Below the pieces are notes generated by a model. It ran no database searches. It had not been told where the DNA came from and saw only the letters and a list, made by a program, of their open reading frames with translations. A DNA stretch of 64,000 bases, from positions 1 through 64,000 of the forward strand of contig NZ_JADIJE010000016.1 in the NCBI RefSeq assembly GCF_015278315.1, in the 5' to 3' direction. Below, piece after piece: positions 32,329-41,918 of this stretch. Position numbers and translations under genes: made by a program. How positions within the stretch are numbered: position 1 is the stretch's first letter; each line of letters begins with the position of its first letter. Source of the DNA: Microbacterium ureisolvens. GTDB taxonomy: Bacteria; Actinomycetota; Actinomycetes; Actinomycetales; Microbacteriaceae.

Positions 32329-33009
32329 ATGAGCGACGCGGCCGGGCGCGAGAAGCCCCAGACTCGTCGGCGCAAGAGCCTGAGTGACAAGCAGATGGCC
32401 ATCCTCGAGGTCATCCAGCGGTCCATCGCGCGTCACGGCTACCCGCCGAGCATGCGTGAGATCGGCGACGCGGTCGGCCTGAAGTCGCTCTCGAGCGTCA
32501 CCCATCAGCTCAACCAGCTCGAGCTCAGCGGCTACCTGCGTCGCGACGCCGGCAAGACGCGGGCGATGGAAGTGCTCATCGACCTCCCCGGCACGGCGAC
32601 CGAGAGCCCCGCCGATGCCGCCCCGTCCGTCGGCGACGCCGCACTGGTGCCCCTGGTCGGCCGCATCGCCGCCGGTGTGCCCATCACCGCCGAGCAGCAG
32701 GTCGAGGAGATCTTCCCCCTCCCCCGCCAGCTCGTGGGCAAGGGCGATCTGTTCATGCTGAAGGTCTCGGGCGACTCCATGATCGACGCAGCCATCTGCG
32801 ACGGCGACTGGGTGGTGGTGCGGTCGCAGGCGACGGCCGACAACGGCGAGATCGTCGCCGCCATGCTCGACGGCGAGGCGACGGTCAAGACGTTCCGCCA
32901 GCGCGACGGCCACACCTGGCTGCTCCCCCGCAACTCGGCGTTCGAGCCGATCCTCGGCGACGAGGCCACCGTGCTGGGCAAGGTCGTGGCGGTGCTGCGG
33001 GCGGTGTGA
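32329..33009 (+). CDS. lexA: LexA repressor
   Basis: SOS repressor of 226 residues. The N-terminal winged helix (MAILEVIQRSIARHGYPPSM, then REIGDAVGLKSLSSVTHQLN) binds SOS boxes. The self-cleavage site is A115-G116 in RIAAGVPIT, the nucleophile is S150 in VSGDSMIDA and the general base is K187 in ATVKTF. RecA filaments trigger the cleavage. ATG 32329 is preceded by GGACGGAG. It is divergent from the LysM gene with shared regulatory DNA, as expected for an autoregulated lexA. A plus-strand membrane protein gene follows 70 bp later. Confidence 0.96.
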   Translation: MSDAAGREKPQTRRRKSLSDKQMAILEVIQRSIARHGYPPSMREIGDAVGLKSLSSVTHQLNQLELSGYLRRDAGKTRAMEVLIDLPGTATESPADAAPSVGDAALVPLVGRIAAGVPITAEQQVEEIFPLPRQLVGKGDLFMLKVSGDSMIDAAICDGDWVVVRSQATADNGEIVAAMLDGEATVKTFRQRDGHTWLLPRNSAFEPILGDEATVLGKVVAVLRAV

Positions 33010-33079
33010 GGCGGCGCGCCACGAGACGCGCACGCCGAATGGGTGGTGGGCACGGCTCGAGACGCGCTATAAGGGGGGA

Positions 33080-34600
33080 ATGACCGATGCGATCGCCGCT
33101 GACGACGCCGCCGCGCTCCAGACGCGCCTCGACGCCCTCGAAGCCGAGAACGCCCGCCTGAGGGCCGGAAACGACGCCGCACCCGACAGAGCGATGACCG
33201 GTCCGGCCGGCAGCCGCTGGAGGGCGTTCTTCTCCGCCCTGTGCATCGTCATCGCGGGCATCCTGGTGCCGATCTCCATCGTCGCCGCGTGGGCCCGGCT
33301 CGAGCTCGTCGACGAGTCCGCCTTCGTACAGACGCTGGCTCCGCTCGCCGACGATCCCGCCGTGCAGCAGATGATCATCGACGAGACGGTCGAGGCCGTC
33401 CAGGCGCAGGTCGACTTCGAAGAACTCACCGCGAACGTCTTCGAGGGGATCGACCAGCTGGGCCTGCCGCCACGGGCCTCGCAGGCGCTGCAGCTGCTCC
33501 AGGCGCCCGCGGCGGAGGGCCTGCAGAACCTCCTCGCGCAGACCGTCACGCGTGTCGTCGAGTCGGATGCCTTCGCAGACACGTGGACGGCGACCACGCG
33601 CGCCGCGCACCGCGCGCTCACCACGGCCGCCACGTCCGACGGCGGCGGCATCGTGGTCATGAACGACCAGGGGCTCGGCATCCAACTCGGCGCCATCGTC
33701 GAGCGCGTCAAGCAGAACCTCGTCGACCGCGGAGTCGGGATCGCCCAGCTCATCCCGGCCGTCGACCGGGTCGTCATCATCGGGACCGGTGACACGCTCG
33801 TCAGCATCCGCACCGCCTACGCCATCGCGACGACGCTCGGATGGTGGCTGCCGATCATCACGATCGGGCTGTTCGTGCTCGGCATCCTCATCGCGCGGCG
33901 CCGCAGCACGGCCGTGCTCGGCACGGGTATCGCCTTCGCCATCGGCGGCGGCGTGCTGGCACTGGCGTTCGCCATCGGCTACCCCGTCGTCGGCCAGACG
34001 GCGGCTCAGCTGGGGGTGTCGGCGCCGGCGATCGACGTGGTCTACCAGAGCCTCATCGGGTCGATGCAGCAGACCGCCTCCATCGCGGTGCTCCTCGGCC
34101 TCGTGATCGCCGTGATCGGCTGGTTCGCCGGCCGCTGGGCGCCGGCCGCCCGGTCACGGCGGGCGGTCGCGAGCGTGAACTCCTCGCTGCGTCGGCAACT
34201 GGCAGGCCACGGCCTGCGCACGGGCCGCTTCGGGGCGTGGCTCTACCGCTATCGCGCACTGGTCCGCACGCTGATCATCGTCCTCGCAGTCATCTGGCTG
34301 TTCGCGCTCCGTCCGCTGTCGGCGGGCGACGTCTTCCTGGTGCTCATCGTCGCGCTGCTCGTGGCGTGGATCCTGGAGCTGCTCCAGGTGCGCCCCGACG
34401 AGGCGCCCGCCGTCATCGCCACCGAGGACGAGGTCGTCCCCGACGAGTCCGGCATCGCCGGCGACGCGGACACTCTGGTGATCGACGCCGACACCGTCGT
34501 CGTCGGCGCCCCCGACACGGTGGACACGGAGGTGATCGACGGGACGCCGGGTGCTGCGGCCGGCCCGGCCGCAGCACCCGGATCGACGAAACGCCCCTAG
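33080..34600 (+). CDS. Conserved actinobacterial membrane protein
   Basis: A 506-residue protein of unknown function. The N-terminal 30 residues (LQTRLDALEAENARLR) predict a short coiled coil. A helix lies at about 48-72, an extracytoplasmic domain of about 165 residues follows, and then helices at about 250-275, 285-305, 330-355, 395-410 and 415-440, with an acidic cytoplasmic tail. RRSTAVLGTGIAFAIGGG is in the membrane part. ATG has AAGGGGGG. The stop overlaps the convergent metE stop by 4 bp, and a strong inverted repeat sits inside the last codons. I do not recognise a named family. Confidence 0.8.
   Translation: MTDAIAADDAAALQTRLDALEAENARLRAGNDAAPDRAMTGPAGSRWRAFFSALCIVIAGILVPISIVAAWARLELVDESAFVQTLAPLADDPAVQQMIIDETVEAVQAQVDFEELTANVFEGIDQLGLPPRASQALQLLQAPAAEGLQNLLAQTVTRVVESDAFADTWTATTRAAHRALTTAATSDGGGIVVMNDQGLGIQLGAIVERVKQNLVDRGVGIAQLIPAVDRVVIIGTGDTLVSIRTAYAIATTLGWWLPIITIGLFVLGILIARRRSTAVLGTGIAFAIGGGVLALAFAIGYPVVGQTAAQLGVSAPAIDVVYQSLIGSMQQTASIAVLLGLVIAVIGWFAGRWAPAARSRRAVASVNSSLRRQLAGHGLRTGRFGAWLYRYRALVRTLIIVLAVIWLFALRPLSAGDVFLVLIVALLVAWILELLQVRPDEAPAVIATEDEVVPDESGIAGDADTLVIDADTVVVGAPDTVDTEVIDGTPGAAAGPAAAPGSTKRP
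34548..34578. terminator. Bidirectional hairpin inside the convergent gene ends
   Basis: A perfect inverted repeat of 15-bp arms around one central base, starting GGGTGCTGCGGCCGG. It lies within the last 18 codons of the upstream membrane-protein gene, just beyond the metE stop at 34597. As there is no intergenic space, the structure is built into codons for an Ala/Pro/Gly-rich tail. It can serve both strands. Confidence 0.6.
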
Positions 34601-36945
34601 GCCGGCACCGCCGCCCGCGCCGTCTGGGCCGCAGCGACCAGGTTCCGCAGCGAGGCGACGGTCTCGTCGTAGCCGCGGGTCTTGAGCCCGCAGTCGGGAT
34701 TCACCCACACGCGCCGCAGCGGAAGCTCGGCGACGGCGCGGTCGAGCAGCTCGGTGATCTCGTCGACGGACGGGATACGGGGCGAGTGGATGTCGTACAC
34801 GCCCGGTCCGATGCCGGCCGCGAAGCCCGACGACGCGATGTCGCCGATCACCTCGCCGCGGCTGCGCGCCGCCTCGATGGAGGTGACGTCGGCGTCCAGC
34901 GCCGCGATCGCGTCGATCACCGCGTCGAACTCGGAGTAGCACAGGTGCGTGTGCACCTGCGTGGACGCCGCCGCGCCCGCCGTCGCGAGCCGGAAGGATC
35001 CGACCGACCACTCCAGGTAGGGCGGCTGGTCTGCACGCTTGAGCGGAAGCAGCTCGCGCAGAGCCGGCTCATCGACCTGGATCACGCGGATGCCGGCCTC
35101 TTCGAGGTCGGCGATCTCGTCGCGCAGCGCCAGGGCGACCTGGTTCGCCGTCTCGCCGAGCGGCTGGTCGTCGCGCACGAACGACCACGCCAGGATCGTC
35201 ACGGGGCCGGTGAGCATGCCCTTCATCGGCTTGTCGGTGAGCGACTGCGCGAACGTCGACCACGCCACGGTGATCGGCGCCGGGCGCGACACATCGCCCC
35301 ACAGGATCGACGGCCGCGTGGCGCGTGAGCCGTAGGACTGCACCCAGCCGTTCTCGGTGACCGCGAAGCCGTCGAGGTGCTCGGCGAAGTACTGCACCAT
35401 GTCGTTGCGCTCCGCCTCGCCGTGGACGAGCACATCGAGGCCGATGTCCTCCTGCAGCGTCACCACGCGTGCGATCTCGTCGCGTAGGAACCGCTCGTAC
35501 TCGGCGCCGGCGAGCTCACCGCGCCCGTGACTCGCCCGCGCGCGGCGGATGTCGCCGGTCTGCGGGAACGACCCGATCGTGGTCGTGGGCAGCAGCGGAA
35601 GGTCGAGTTCGGCCTCCTGGGCCGCGACCCGCGCGTCGTAGTCGCCGCGCTCGAAGTCGCGCGACTCGAGCCGCGACGCACGCCCGCGTACCGCCCCGTC
35701 GCGCACGCCCGGTGCGCTCCGGCGGTCGGCGAGAGCGGCGGATGCCTCGCCCAGCGCCTCCGCGATCGCCGGGCGACCGCGCACGAGCCCGGTGGCGAGC
35801 GTGACCACCTGGCCGACCTTCTGGTCGGCGAACGCGAGCCACGACGCCAGGCGCGGGTCGAGGGCGGTCTCGTCGGCCACGTCGTGCGGCACGTGCTGAA
35901 GCGAGGTGGAGGTGCCCACCGCGATGTCGGCCGCGCCGAGCGCGGCGAGCTGCGACAGCGTCTCCCACTCTCCCTCGAGATCGCCGCGCCAGATGTTGCG
36001 GCCGTCCACGACGCCGCCGACGAGGGTCTTGCCCGAGAGCCCGCCGACCACGCCGGGGACACCGCCGCGCGTCAGGTCGACGGCGATGGCCTCGATGGGC
36101 GCGGCGCCCAGCGCGCTCCACGCCTGCTCCGAGAGCTGCGCGTATCCGGCGGCCACGAGGATCGCGGGCCGCTCCGCCGCAGCGCCCAGCACGGCGTAGG
36201 CGCGGGCCGCGGCATCCGCCAGTCGCTCCGGCACCGCCGGGAGGCTCTCGCTGACCAGCGCGGGCTCGTCCAGCTGCACCCACTCGGCGCCGGCCGCCCG
36301 TAGACCCGCCAGCAGCTCGGCGTACACCGGCAGCAGGTCGTCGAGGCGCTCGAGCGGGTCGAAGGCCTCTTCGCGACCGTCGGCACTGTGCGCGGCATCC
36401 GTCGCCTTCGCCAGCGCGAGAAGCGTGACCGGCCCGACCACGACCGGGCGCACGGTGAAGCCGTCGGCCTTCGCCTCGGCGACCTGGCGCGCGAAGCGGT
36501 CGCTGGAGAGCGCGAAGACCGTCTCGGGCCCGATCTCGGGAACCAGGTAGTGGTAGTTGGTGTCGAACCACTTCGTCATCTCGAGGGGCGCGTCCTCGCC
36601 CGCCCCTCGCGCGGCGGTGAAGTATGCCTCGAGGCCGATCCGGCCATCGGCGTCGCGCAGCCCGGCGAACCGCTCGGGCAGTGCGCCTACGGTGACGGCG
36701 GCGTCGTGCACCTGGTCGTAGAACGAGAACGACTCGGGAATCGACGAGTCGTCTCGCCCGAGACCGAGCGCCGCCAGGCGCTCACGGGTCGCGCGTCGCA
36801 GCTCCGCTGCGGACTGCTCGAGCGCGTCGGCGTCGATCGCGCCAGACCAGTGCGCCTCGACGGCGCGCTTCAGCTCGCGGCGGCGGCCGATACGGGGGTA
36901 GCCGAGGATCGTGCCCTTCGGGAACGGATGGCGAGGGTCGGTCAT
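34597..36945 (-). CDS. metE: Cobalamin-independent methionine synthase
   Basis: Transfers methyl from 5-methyltetrahydrofolate polyglutamate directly to homocysteine, without B12. The 782-residue double-barrel protein starts with FPKGTILGYPRIGRRRELK. Zinc ligands are seen in the C-terminal barrel: THLCYSEFDAV (H and C) and VNPDCGLKTRG (second C). A cobalamin-dependent enzyme elsewhere cannot be excluded. It is preceded by metF, 94 bp upstream on the same strand, which makes its methyl donor. No riboswitch is recognised in the gap. Confidence 0.97.
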   Translation of the reverse strand: MTDPRHPFPKGTILGYPRIGRRRELKRAVEAHWSGAIDADALEQSAAELRRATRERLAALGLGRDDSSIPESFSFYDQVHDAAVTVGALPERFAGLRDADGRIGLEAYFTAARGAGEDAPLEMTKWFDTNYHYLVPEIGPETVFALSSDRFARQVAEAKADGFTVRPVVVGPVTLLALAKATDAAHSADGREEAFDPLERLDDLLPVYAELLAGLRAAGAEWVQLDEPALVSESLPAVPERLADAAARAYAVLGAAAERPAILVAAGYAQLSEQAWSALGAAPIEAIAVDLTRGGVPGVVGGLSGKTLVGGVVDGRNIWRGDLEGEWETLSQLAALGAADIAVGTSTSLQHVPHDVADETALDPRLASWLAFADQKVGQVVTLATGLVRGRPAIAEALGEASAALADRRSAPGVRDGAVRGRASRLESRDFERGDYDARVAAQEAELDLPLLPTTTIGSFPQTGDIRRARASHGRGELAGAEYERFLRDEIARVVTLQEDIGLDVLVHGEAERNDMVQYFAEHLDGFAVTENGWVQSYGSRATRPSILWGDVSRPAPITVAWSTFAQSLTDKPMKGMLTGPVTILAWSFVRDDQPLGETANQVALALRDEIADLEEAGIRVIQVDEPALRELLPLKRADQPPYLEWSVGSFRLATAGAAASTQVHTHLCYSEFDAVIDAIAALDADVTSIEAARSRGEVIGDIASSGFAAGIGPGVYDIHSPRIPSVDEITELLDRAVAELPLRRVWVNPDCGLKTRGYDETVASLRNLVAAAQTARAAVPA

Positions 36946-37039
36946 GTGCGTCTCTCTTTCGTATTTCGGTGGTCGGACGGGAGGGTTTCCGGGGTCGCCG
37001 AAGAGACCGTCGAAGCCTCGACGGATGACGGCGCCCGCG

Positions 37040-38002
37040 TCAGTGGACGGGGTCGGGCACGCGGGACTCGGCGGTCAGCGCGCCGGCTTCGCGAAGAACC
37101 TCGAGGACCGTGTCGTGATTGTTGAAGGCGTAGAGATGGATGCCGGGGGCACCGCCTTCGGCGACCTCCCGCGCGAGGCGGGCCGCGTGCGCGATCCCCA
37201 CGTCGCGCTGGCCCTCCGCCGTCGATTCGAGGTCGAGAGCGAGCGCGAGGTCGGCGGGGTGCTGCTCGCCCGTGAGCTCGAGGACGCGTCGCAGCCGCGC
37301 GGGCGACGTGATCGGCATGATCCCGGGCAGGATCGGGATGGTGACGCCGGCCTCCCGGGATCGCTGCACGAATGCGAGGTAGTCGTCGGCGTGGAAGAAC
37401 AGCTGCGTGATCGCGAGGGTGGCGCCGGCGGCCTGCTTGGCCAGCAGCGCGTCGATGTCTTCGAAAGGGCGACGGGAGCGCGGGTGGCCGTTCGGGAACG
37501 CCGCCACCGCGATGTCGACGCCGGGGCGCTTCTCGACGCGCACTGCGCCGGGCACTCCGGGCACGGGCGTCTCCGCATACGGCGCGCGCTCGGCCTGGAC
37601 GCGGTCGATGAGCTGCACGAGCTCGGCCGCGCTCGCGAGGTCGCCCAGGAACGCGTCGTCCTCCGAGGCGCCGGCCGGCGGGTCGCCGCGCAGCGCGAGG
37701 AAGCTGGTGATGCCGGCATCCAGGAACTCCCGGATGAGGCTGTTCGCGCCGGCGTAGGTGTTCCCGACGCACGTGAGGTGGGCGAGCGGCTCGACGTGCG
37801 TCTCGCGGAGGATGTGCGTCAGCAGCTCGAGCGACCGGCCGCCGGTCGACCCGCCGGCGCCGTAGGTCACCGAGATGAAGCGAGGGTCGACCGAGGCCAG
37901 ATGACGGATCGTCTCATGCAGCGCGGCGAACCCCGCGTCGGAGCGGGGCGGGTACACCTCGAAGGAGATCGGCACGGGAGGAGTGCTCAGGTCGATCGAC
38001 AT
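37040..38002 (-). CDS. metF: Methylenetetrahydrofolate reductase
   Basis: FAD-dependent reduction of 5,10-methylene-THF to 5-methyl-THF (320 residues). The TIM-barrel begins ISFEVYPPRSDAGF. SVTYGAGGST and LTCVGNTYAGANSL follow, with LRGDPP as the folate/FAD loop. GATLAITQLFFHADDYL is the conserved second half. ATG 38002 opens the family sequence, and a longer frame upstream is an arginine/proline-rich artefact. The 289-bp gap to the divergent S9 peptidase is extremely GC rich and has several hairpins. Confidence 0.95.
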   Translation of the reverse strand: MSIDLSTPPVPISFEVYPPRSDAGFAALHETIRHLASVDPRFISVTYGAGGSTGGRSLELLTHILRETHVEPLAHLTCVGNTYAGANSLIREFLDAGITSFLALRGDPPAGASEDDAFLGDLASAAELVQLIDRVQAERAPYAETPVPGVPGAVRVEKRPGVDIAVAAFPNGHPRSRRPFEDIDALLAKQAAGATLAITQLFFHADDYLAFVQRSREAGVTIPILPGIMPITSPARLRRVLELTGEQHPADLALALDLESTAEGQRDVGIAHAARLAREVAEGGAPGIHLYAFNNHDTVLEVLREAGALTAESRVPDPVH

Positions 38003-38278
38003 GGGCCTGCTTCTCAGGATCGGCGGACAGGGCTGAGCCGAACGGGAAGGCCCGGGCGGCCGCGGCACCTCACTCCGCCGGGCCTCTGTCGAGCGCCTGG
38101 CGGCGGGGGTGTCATCGCGGGCGGGTGCCGGGCTCGGCTGTCGCTCCTGCCCGGTGCCCCGAGGTTCGGGGCGTCCGTGAGGACGACCGGGCGACGATGC
38201 GTCCACGGTAGCGGAGGGAATCGACACGATGCGGCCTGTGACGTTCTGTTTCGTCGGTCGTGCGCGACCGCTTCGTCG

Positions 38279-38284
38279 TAGCGT
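38279..38284 (+). promoter_or_regulatory. -10 box of a leaderless S9 peptidase promoter
   Basis: TAGCGT ends 7 nt before GTG 38292. No ribosome binding site is present. Confidence 0.5.
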
Positions 38285-38291
38285 GGTGTGC

Positions 38292-40220
38292 GTGACGACC
38301 CCCGACGTGCTCCCCTACGGCAGCTGGCCCTCCCCTATCTCGGCCGCGGAGGTCTCCGCGGCCTCGCCGCGGCTCGAAGGAGCCCGCTTCGTCGGGACGG
38401 GGCGCGACCCCGAGGTGTGGTGGGGCGAGTCGGTCCCCGAAGAGGCCGGGCGGTCCGCGGTGCGCCGGCGAGCGGCATCCGGCGACGTCGTCGACGTCCT
38501 GCGCTCCCCGTGGAGCGCGCGCTCTCGCGTGCACGAGTACGGCGGCGGCTCGTGGACCGCCGACGACGACGGCACGCTGTACTTCGTCGAGAAGGCCGAC
38601 CAGCGCGTGTGGCGGCAGGCGCCCGACGGCGATCCGCACCCGCTCACCCGCGACGCGGGCGATGTCCGCTACGGCGGGCTGACCCTCCAGCACGGCCGAT
38701 TGCTGGCGGTGCGCGAGGACCACACGCGCGGACGTGCGCCGGTGCGCGACATCGTCGAGATCCCCCTGGACGGTTCCGGGGCCGAGCGCCCCACACGACT
38801 CCCCTCGCTCGCCGGCGGCAGCGACTTCGTGGCTCACCCCGCGCTGTCGCCGAGCGGCACGCGCCTGGCCTGGGTCGCGTGGAACCACCCCCACATGGCG
38901 TGGGATCGCGCTGAGCTGCGCGTGGCGCGCCTGGACGGAGCCGAGTGGACGACCGCGGCCGGCGGAGAGTCGTCGCCGCTGCAGCCGGTCTGGACGGACG
39001 ACGACGACCTCGTCTACTCCGACGACCCGACCGGGCGGTGGAACCTGTGGCGGCTGAGGCTCACCGCCGACCTGCGCCACGAGCCCCTCGCCGCCGTGAA
39101 CGCCGACACCGGCGGCCCGCTGTGGGTGCTGGGCACGCGCTGGTTCACCGCGCTGGAGGACGGCCGCATCGTCGCGGTGCGCACCGACGGCTCGGACCAG
39201 CTCGTCGTGCTCGATGACGGTGCGTCGCGCCCGGTGGCGGTCGACGCAGTCACCCGCCTGTCGATCGAAGACGCCCGCGGCACCCGGGTGCTCCTCTCGG
39301 GCGCCGGCTCCGGCGGCGCCGGCCTCTGGGAGGTGGACGTCGACGATGAGGCGACGACCCGCCTGATCGTGGGCGGCGCGACCCCGTGGGGCGGGGAGTG
39401 GATGCCGCGGTCACGGGCGGTGACCTTCGCCGGGCCGCACGGACCGGTGCACGCCTTCGACTACCCTCCGACGAATCCGCGGGCGGCGGGTCCGGATGGC
39501 GAGCAGCCGCCCTACGTCGTGTTCGTGCACGGCGGCCCCACCGATCACGTCGGAGGCGCGGCATCCGGCAAGATCGCCTATCTCACCAGCCGCGGCATCG
39601 GAGTGCTCGACGTCAACTACGGCGGCTCGAGCGGGTACGGACGCGCGTACCGTGAGCGCCTCCTCGGGCAGTGGGGCGTCGTCGACGTCGACGACGTCGT
39701 GGCCGCGGCGCGCGGTCTCGCCGCCTCGGGCGCCGCCGACCCGAAGCGGCTCGCGATCGCCGGCGGCTCGGCCGGAGGCTGGACGGTGCTGTGCGCCCTC
39801 ACGAACTCGGACGCCTTCGGCGCGGGGATCAGCCGTTACGGCGTGGCGGACCTTCGGCGCTTGGCCGAAGACACCCACGACTTCGAGGCGCGGTACCTCG
39901 ACGGCATGGTCGGACCGCTCCCGGAGGCGGAGGCGGTGTATACAGAGCGGTCGCCCCTTTCGCACCTGGATCGCCTGCGGACACCGCTGCTCATCGAGCA
40001 GGGGCTCGACGACCGCGTCGTCCCGCCGTCGCAGTCAGAGGCCGTCCGCGATGCGCTGGCGGAGAACGGTGTGCCCCACGCCTACCTCGCGTTCGAGGGC
40101 GAGGGCCATGGCTTCCGCGGCGCGGAGACGCTCGTGCGCACGATGGAGGCAGAGCTCGCGTTCCTGGGGCAGATCTTCGGGTTCGAGACGCCCGGCGTGC
40201 CGCCCCTCGAGCTCGACTGA
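38292..40220 (+). CDS. S9-family (prolyl oligopeptidase-like) peptidase
   Basis: A 642-residue serine peptidase or acylaminoacyl-peptidase-like hydrolase. Residues 1-370 form the WD/beta-propeller domain, and the alpha/beta-hydrolase follows with VFVHGGPTDHVGG (oxyanion), the nucleophile serine in AGGSAGGWTV, the aspartate in EQGLDDRVVPP and the histidine in EGEGHGFRG. No signal peptide is visible, so it is probably cytoplasmic and trims peptides. GTG 38292 follows TAGCGT by 7 nt, and the reading frame upstream does not look like coding. It converges on hflX with 25 bp between stops. Confidence 0.9.
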   Translation: MTTPDVLPYGSWPSPISAAEVSAASPRLEGARFVGTGRDPEVWWGESVPEEAGRSAVRRRAASGDVVDVLRSPWSARSRVHEYGGGSWTADDDGTLYFVEKADQRVWRQAPDGDPHPLTRDAGDVRYGGLTLQHGRLLAVREDHTRGRAPVRDIVEIPLDGSGAERPTRLPSLAGGSDFVAHPALSPSGTRLAWVAWNHPHMAWDRAELRVARLDGAEWTTAAGGESSPLQPVWTDDDDLVYSDDPTGRWNLWRLRLTADLRHEPLAAVNADTGGPLWVLGTRWFTALEDGRIVAVRTDGSDQLVVLDDGASRPVAVDAVTRLSIEDARGTRVLLSGAGSGGAGLWEVDVDDEATTRLIVGGATPWGGEWMPRSRAVTFAGPHGPVHAFDYPPTNPRAAGPDGEQPPYVVFVHGGPTDHVGGAASGKIAYLTSRGIGVLDVNYGGSSGYGRAYRERLLGQWGVVDVDDVVAAARGLAASGAADPKRLAIAGGSAGGWTVLCALTNSDAFGAGISRYGVADLRRLAEDTHDFEARYLDGMVGPLPEAEAVYTERSPLSHLDRLRTPLLIEQGLDDRVVPPSQSEAVRDALAENGVPHAYLAFEGEGHGFRGAETLVRTMEAELAFLGQIFGFETPGVPPLELD

Positions 40221-40245
40221 GCGCGAGGGACGGCGAAGCCGGGTC

Positions 40246-41763
40246 TCAGACGGTGAACGGGGACAGCCGTGCCGCCAGGTGCTCGCCGACCCGCGCGTGC
40301 ACCGCGGTGCCGCCCTCCTCGTGCTCCTGCGACAGGATCATGCCCTGCTCGTGGATCGCCGACACCAGGTCGCCCCGGTCGTACGGCACGAGAGCGCGCA
40401 CCTCCACCGCGGGAAGCGGCAGCGCCGCCTCGATCGCGGCACGCAGCTCTTCGACGCCCTCGCCGGTGCGCGACGAGGCGAAGATCGCCTTCGGCTCGAG
40501 GCCGCGCAGCACCAGACGGGTGTCGTCGTCCACGAGGTCGGCCTTGTTGAAGACCACCAGCTCGGGAAGGTCGCGGGCGCCCACGTCGCCGATCACATCG
40601 CGCACCGTGGCCAGCTGAGCGGCCGGGTCGGGGTGCGAGCCGTCCACGACGTGCAGGATGACGTCGGCCTCGCCGACCTCCTCGAGCGTCGAGCGGAACG
40701 CCTCCACGAGCTGATGGGGCAGGTTCCGCACGAAGCCGACGGTGTCGGTCAGGGTGTAGACGCGGCCGTCGGCCGTCTCGGTGCGCCGGACCGTGGCGTC
40801 CAGGGTCGCGAACAGCGCGTTCTCGACGAGCACGCCGGCACTCGTGAGCCGGTTGAGCAGCGACGACTTGCCGGCGTTGGTGTAGCCGGCGATCGCGACC
40901 GACGGGATCGTGTTGCGCTTGCGTTCGGCGCGCTTGGCATCGCGCGCCGGTGCGAAGTCGCGGATCTGACGCCGCAGCTGCGCCATGCGGGTGCGGATGC
41001 GGCGACGATCGAGCTCGATCTTCGTCTCACCGGGACCGCGCGAGCCCATGCCCGCGCCGCCGGCGCCCACCTGGCCACCGGCCTGACGGCTCATCGACTC
41101 ACCCCACCCGCGCAGGCGCGGGAGCAGGTACTCGAGCTGCGCCAGCTCCACCTGGGCCTTGCCCTCGCGGCTCTTGGCGTGCTGGCTGAAGATGTCGAGG
41201 ATGACGGTCGTGCGGTCGATGACCTTGACCTTGACCACATCCTCGAGGGCGCGACGCTGGCTCGGCGCGAGCTCGGTGTCGGCGATCACCGTGTCGGCGC
41301 CGACCGCGGCGACGATGTCGCGCAGCTCCTCCGCCTTGCCGCGGCCCACGTAGGTCGCGGGGTCGGGGTGCGGGCGTCGCTGCAGCACGCCGTCGAGGAC
41401 GACGGCGCCGGCGGTCTCGGCCAGCGCAGAGAGCTCGCGCAGCGAGTTCTCGGCGTCCTCCGTCTCGCCCTGTGCGTGCACACCGACCAGCACCACGTTC
41501 TCGAGGCGCAGCTGCCGGTACTCGACCTCGGTGACGTCTTCGAGCTCGGTAGAGAGCCCGGGCACGCGGCGCAGCGCGGCACGCTCCTCGCGGTCCCACT
41601 GCTCGCCGTCGGTGTCGGCGAGCCCGATGGTGGCCTCGTCCTGGAGCGCCTGGGCGGCTCCGAAGACGTGCACCCCCGAGCGCGCTTCGGCGCGCGCCAG
41701 CACGCGATCCACCGGGTCGACCGGCGTCTCGTCGGTGCTCTGGGGGGTTGTCGTATCCGTCAT
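40246..41763 (-). CDS. hflX: GTPase HflX
   Basis: Ribosome-associated GTPase that splits or rescues stalled 70S ribosomes under heat or antibiotic stress. The 505-residue protein carries the HflX N-domain (VGVHAQGETEDAENSLREL, TYVGRGKAEELRD) and the glycine-rich linker MGSRGPGETKIELDRRRI. The G domain has GYTNAGKSSLLN (G1), DTVGFVRNLP (G3) and NKADL (G4). ATG 41763 has AAGGA upstream. The neighbouring methyltransferase is divergent, 155 bp away. Confidence 0.96.
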   Translation of the reverse strand: MTDTTTPQSTDETPVDPVDRVLARAEARSGVHVFGAAQALQDEATIGLADTDGEQWDREERAALRRVPGLSTELEDVTEVEYRQLRLENVVLVGVHAQGETEDAENSLRELSALAETAGAVVLDGVLQRRPHPDPATYVGRGKAEELRDIVAAVGADTVIADTELAPSQRRALEDVVKVKVIDRTTVILDIFSQHAKSREGKAQVELAQLEYLLPRLRGWGESMSRQAGGQVGAGGAGMGSRGPGETKIELDRRRIRTRMAQLRRQIRDFAPARDAKRAERKRNTIPSVAIAGYTNAGKSSLLNRLTSAGVLVENALFATLDATVRRTETADGRVYTLTDTVGFVRNLPHQLVEAFRSTLEEVGEADVILHVVDGSHPDPAAQLATVRDVIGDVGARDLPELVVFNKADLVDDDTRLVLRGLEPKAIFASSRTGEGVEELRAAIEAALPLPAVEVRALVPYDRGDLVSAIHEQGMILSQEHEEGGTAVHARVGEHLAARLSPFTV

Positions 41764-41904
41764 AAGTTCCTTCGTTGATCGGTGGATGCCGTTTCCGCCG
41801 TTCACCTGGCGGTTCGAGGCATCCGTGAATTCTAGTGTCGCTCAACCGGGCCCTGACCCAAACCCCGATCGCTGACCCGCTCCCCCTGAGACCGGCGCCT
41901 CCGC

Positions 41905-41910
41905 TAGGCT
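41905..41910 (+). promoter_or_regulatory. -10 box of a leaderless methyltransferase promoter
   Basis: TAGGCT ends 8 nt before the methyltransferase ATG at 41919. Confidence 0.5.
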
Positions 41911-41918
41911 CGTCCCCC

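Noticed and set aside
38003..38230. Possible SAM-IV riboswitch upstream of metF (GAGCGACAGC present on the minus strand)
   Set aside because: The conserved CGGCAACC and GGGGUGCC segments of the class do not follow, so one matching decamer is not enough.
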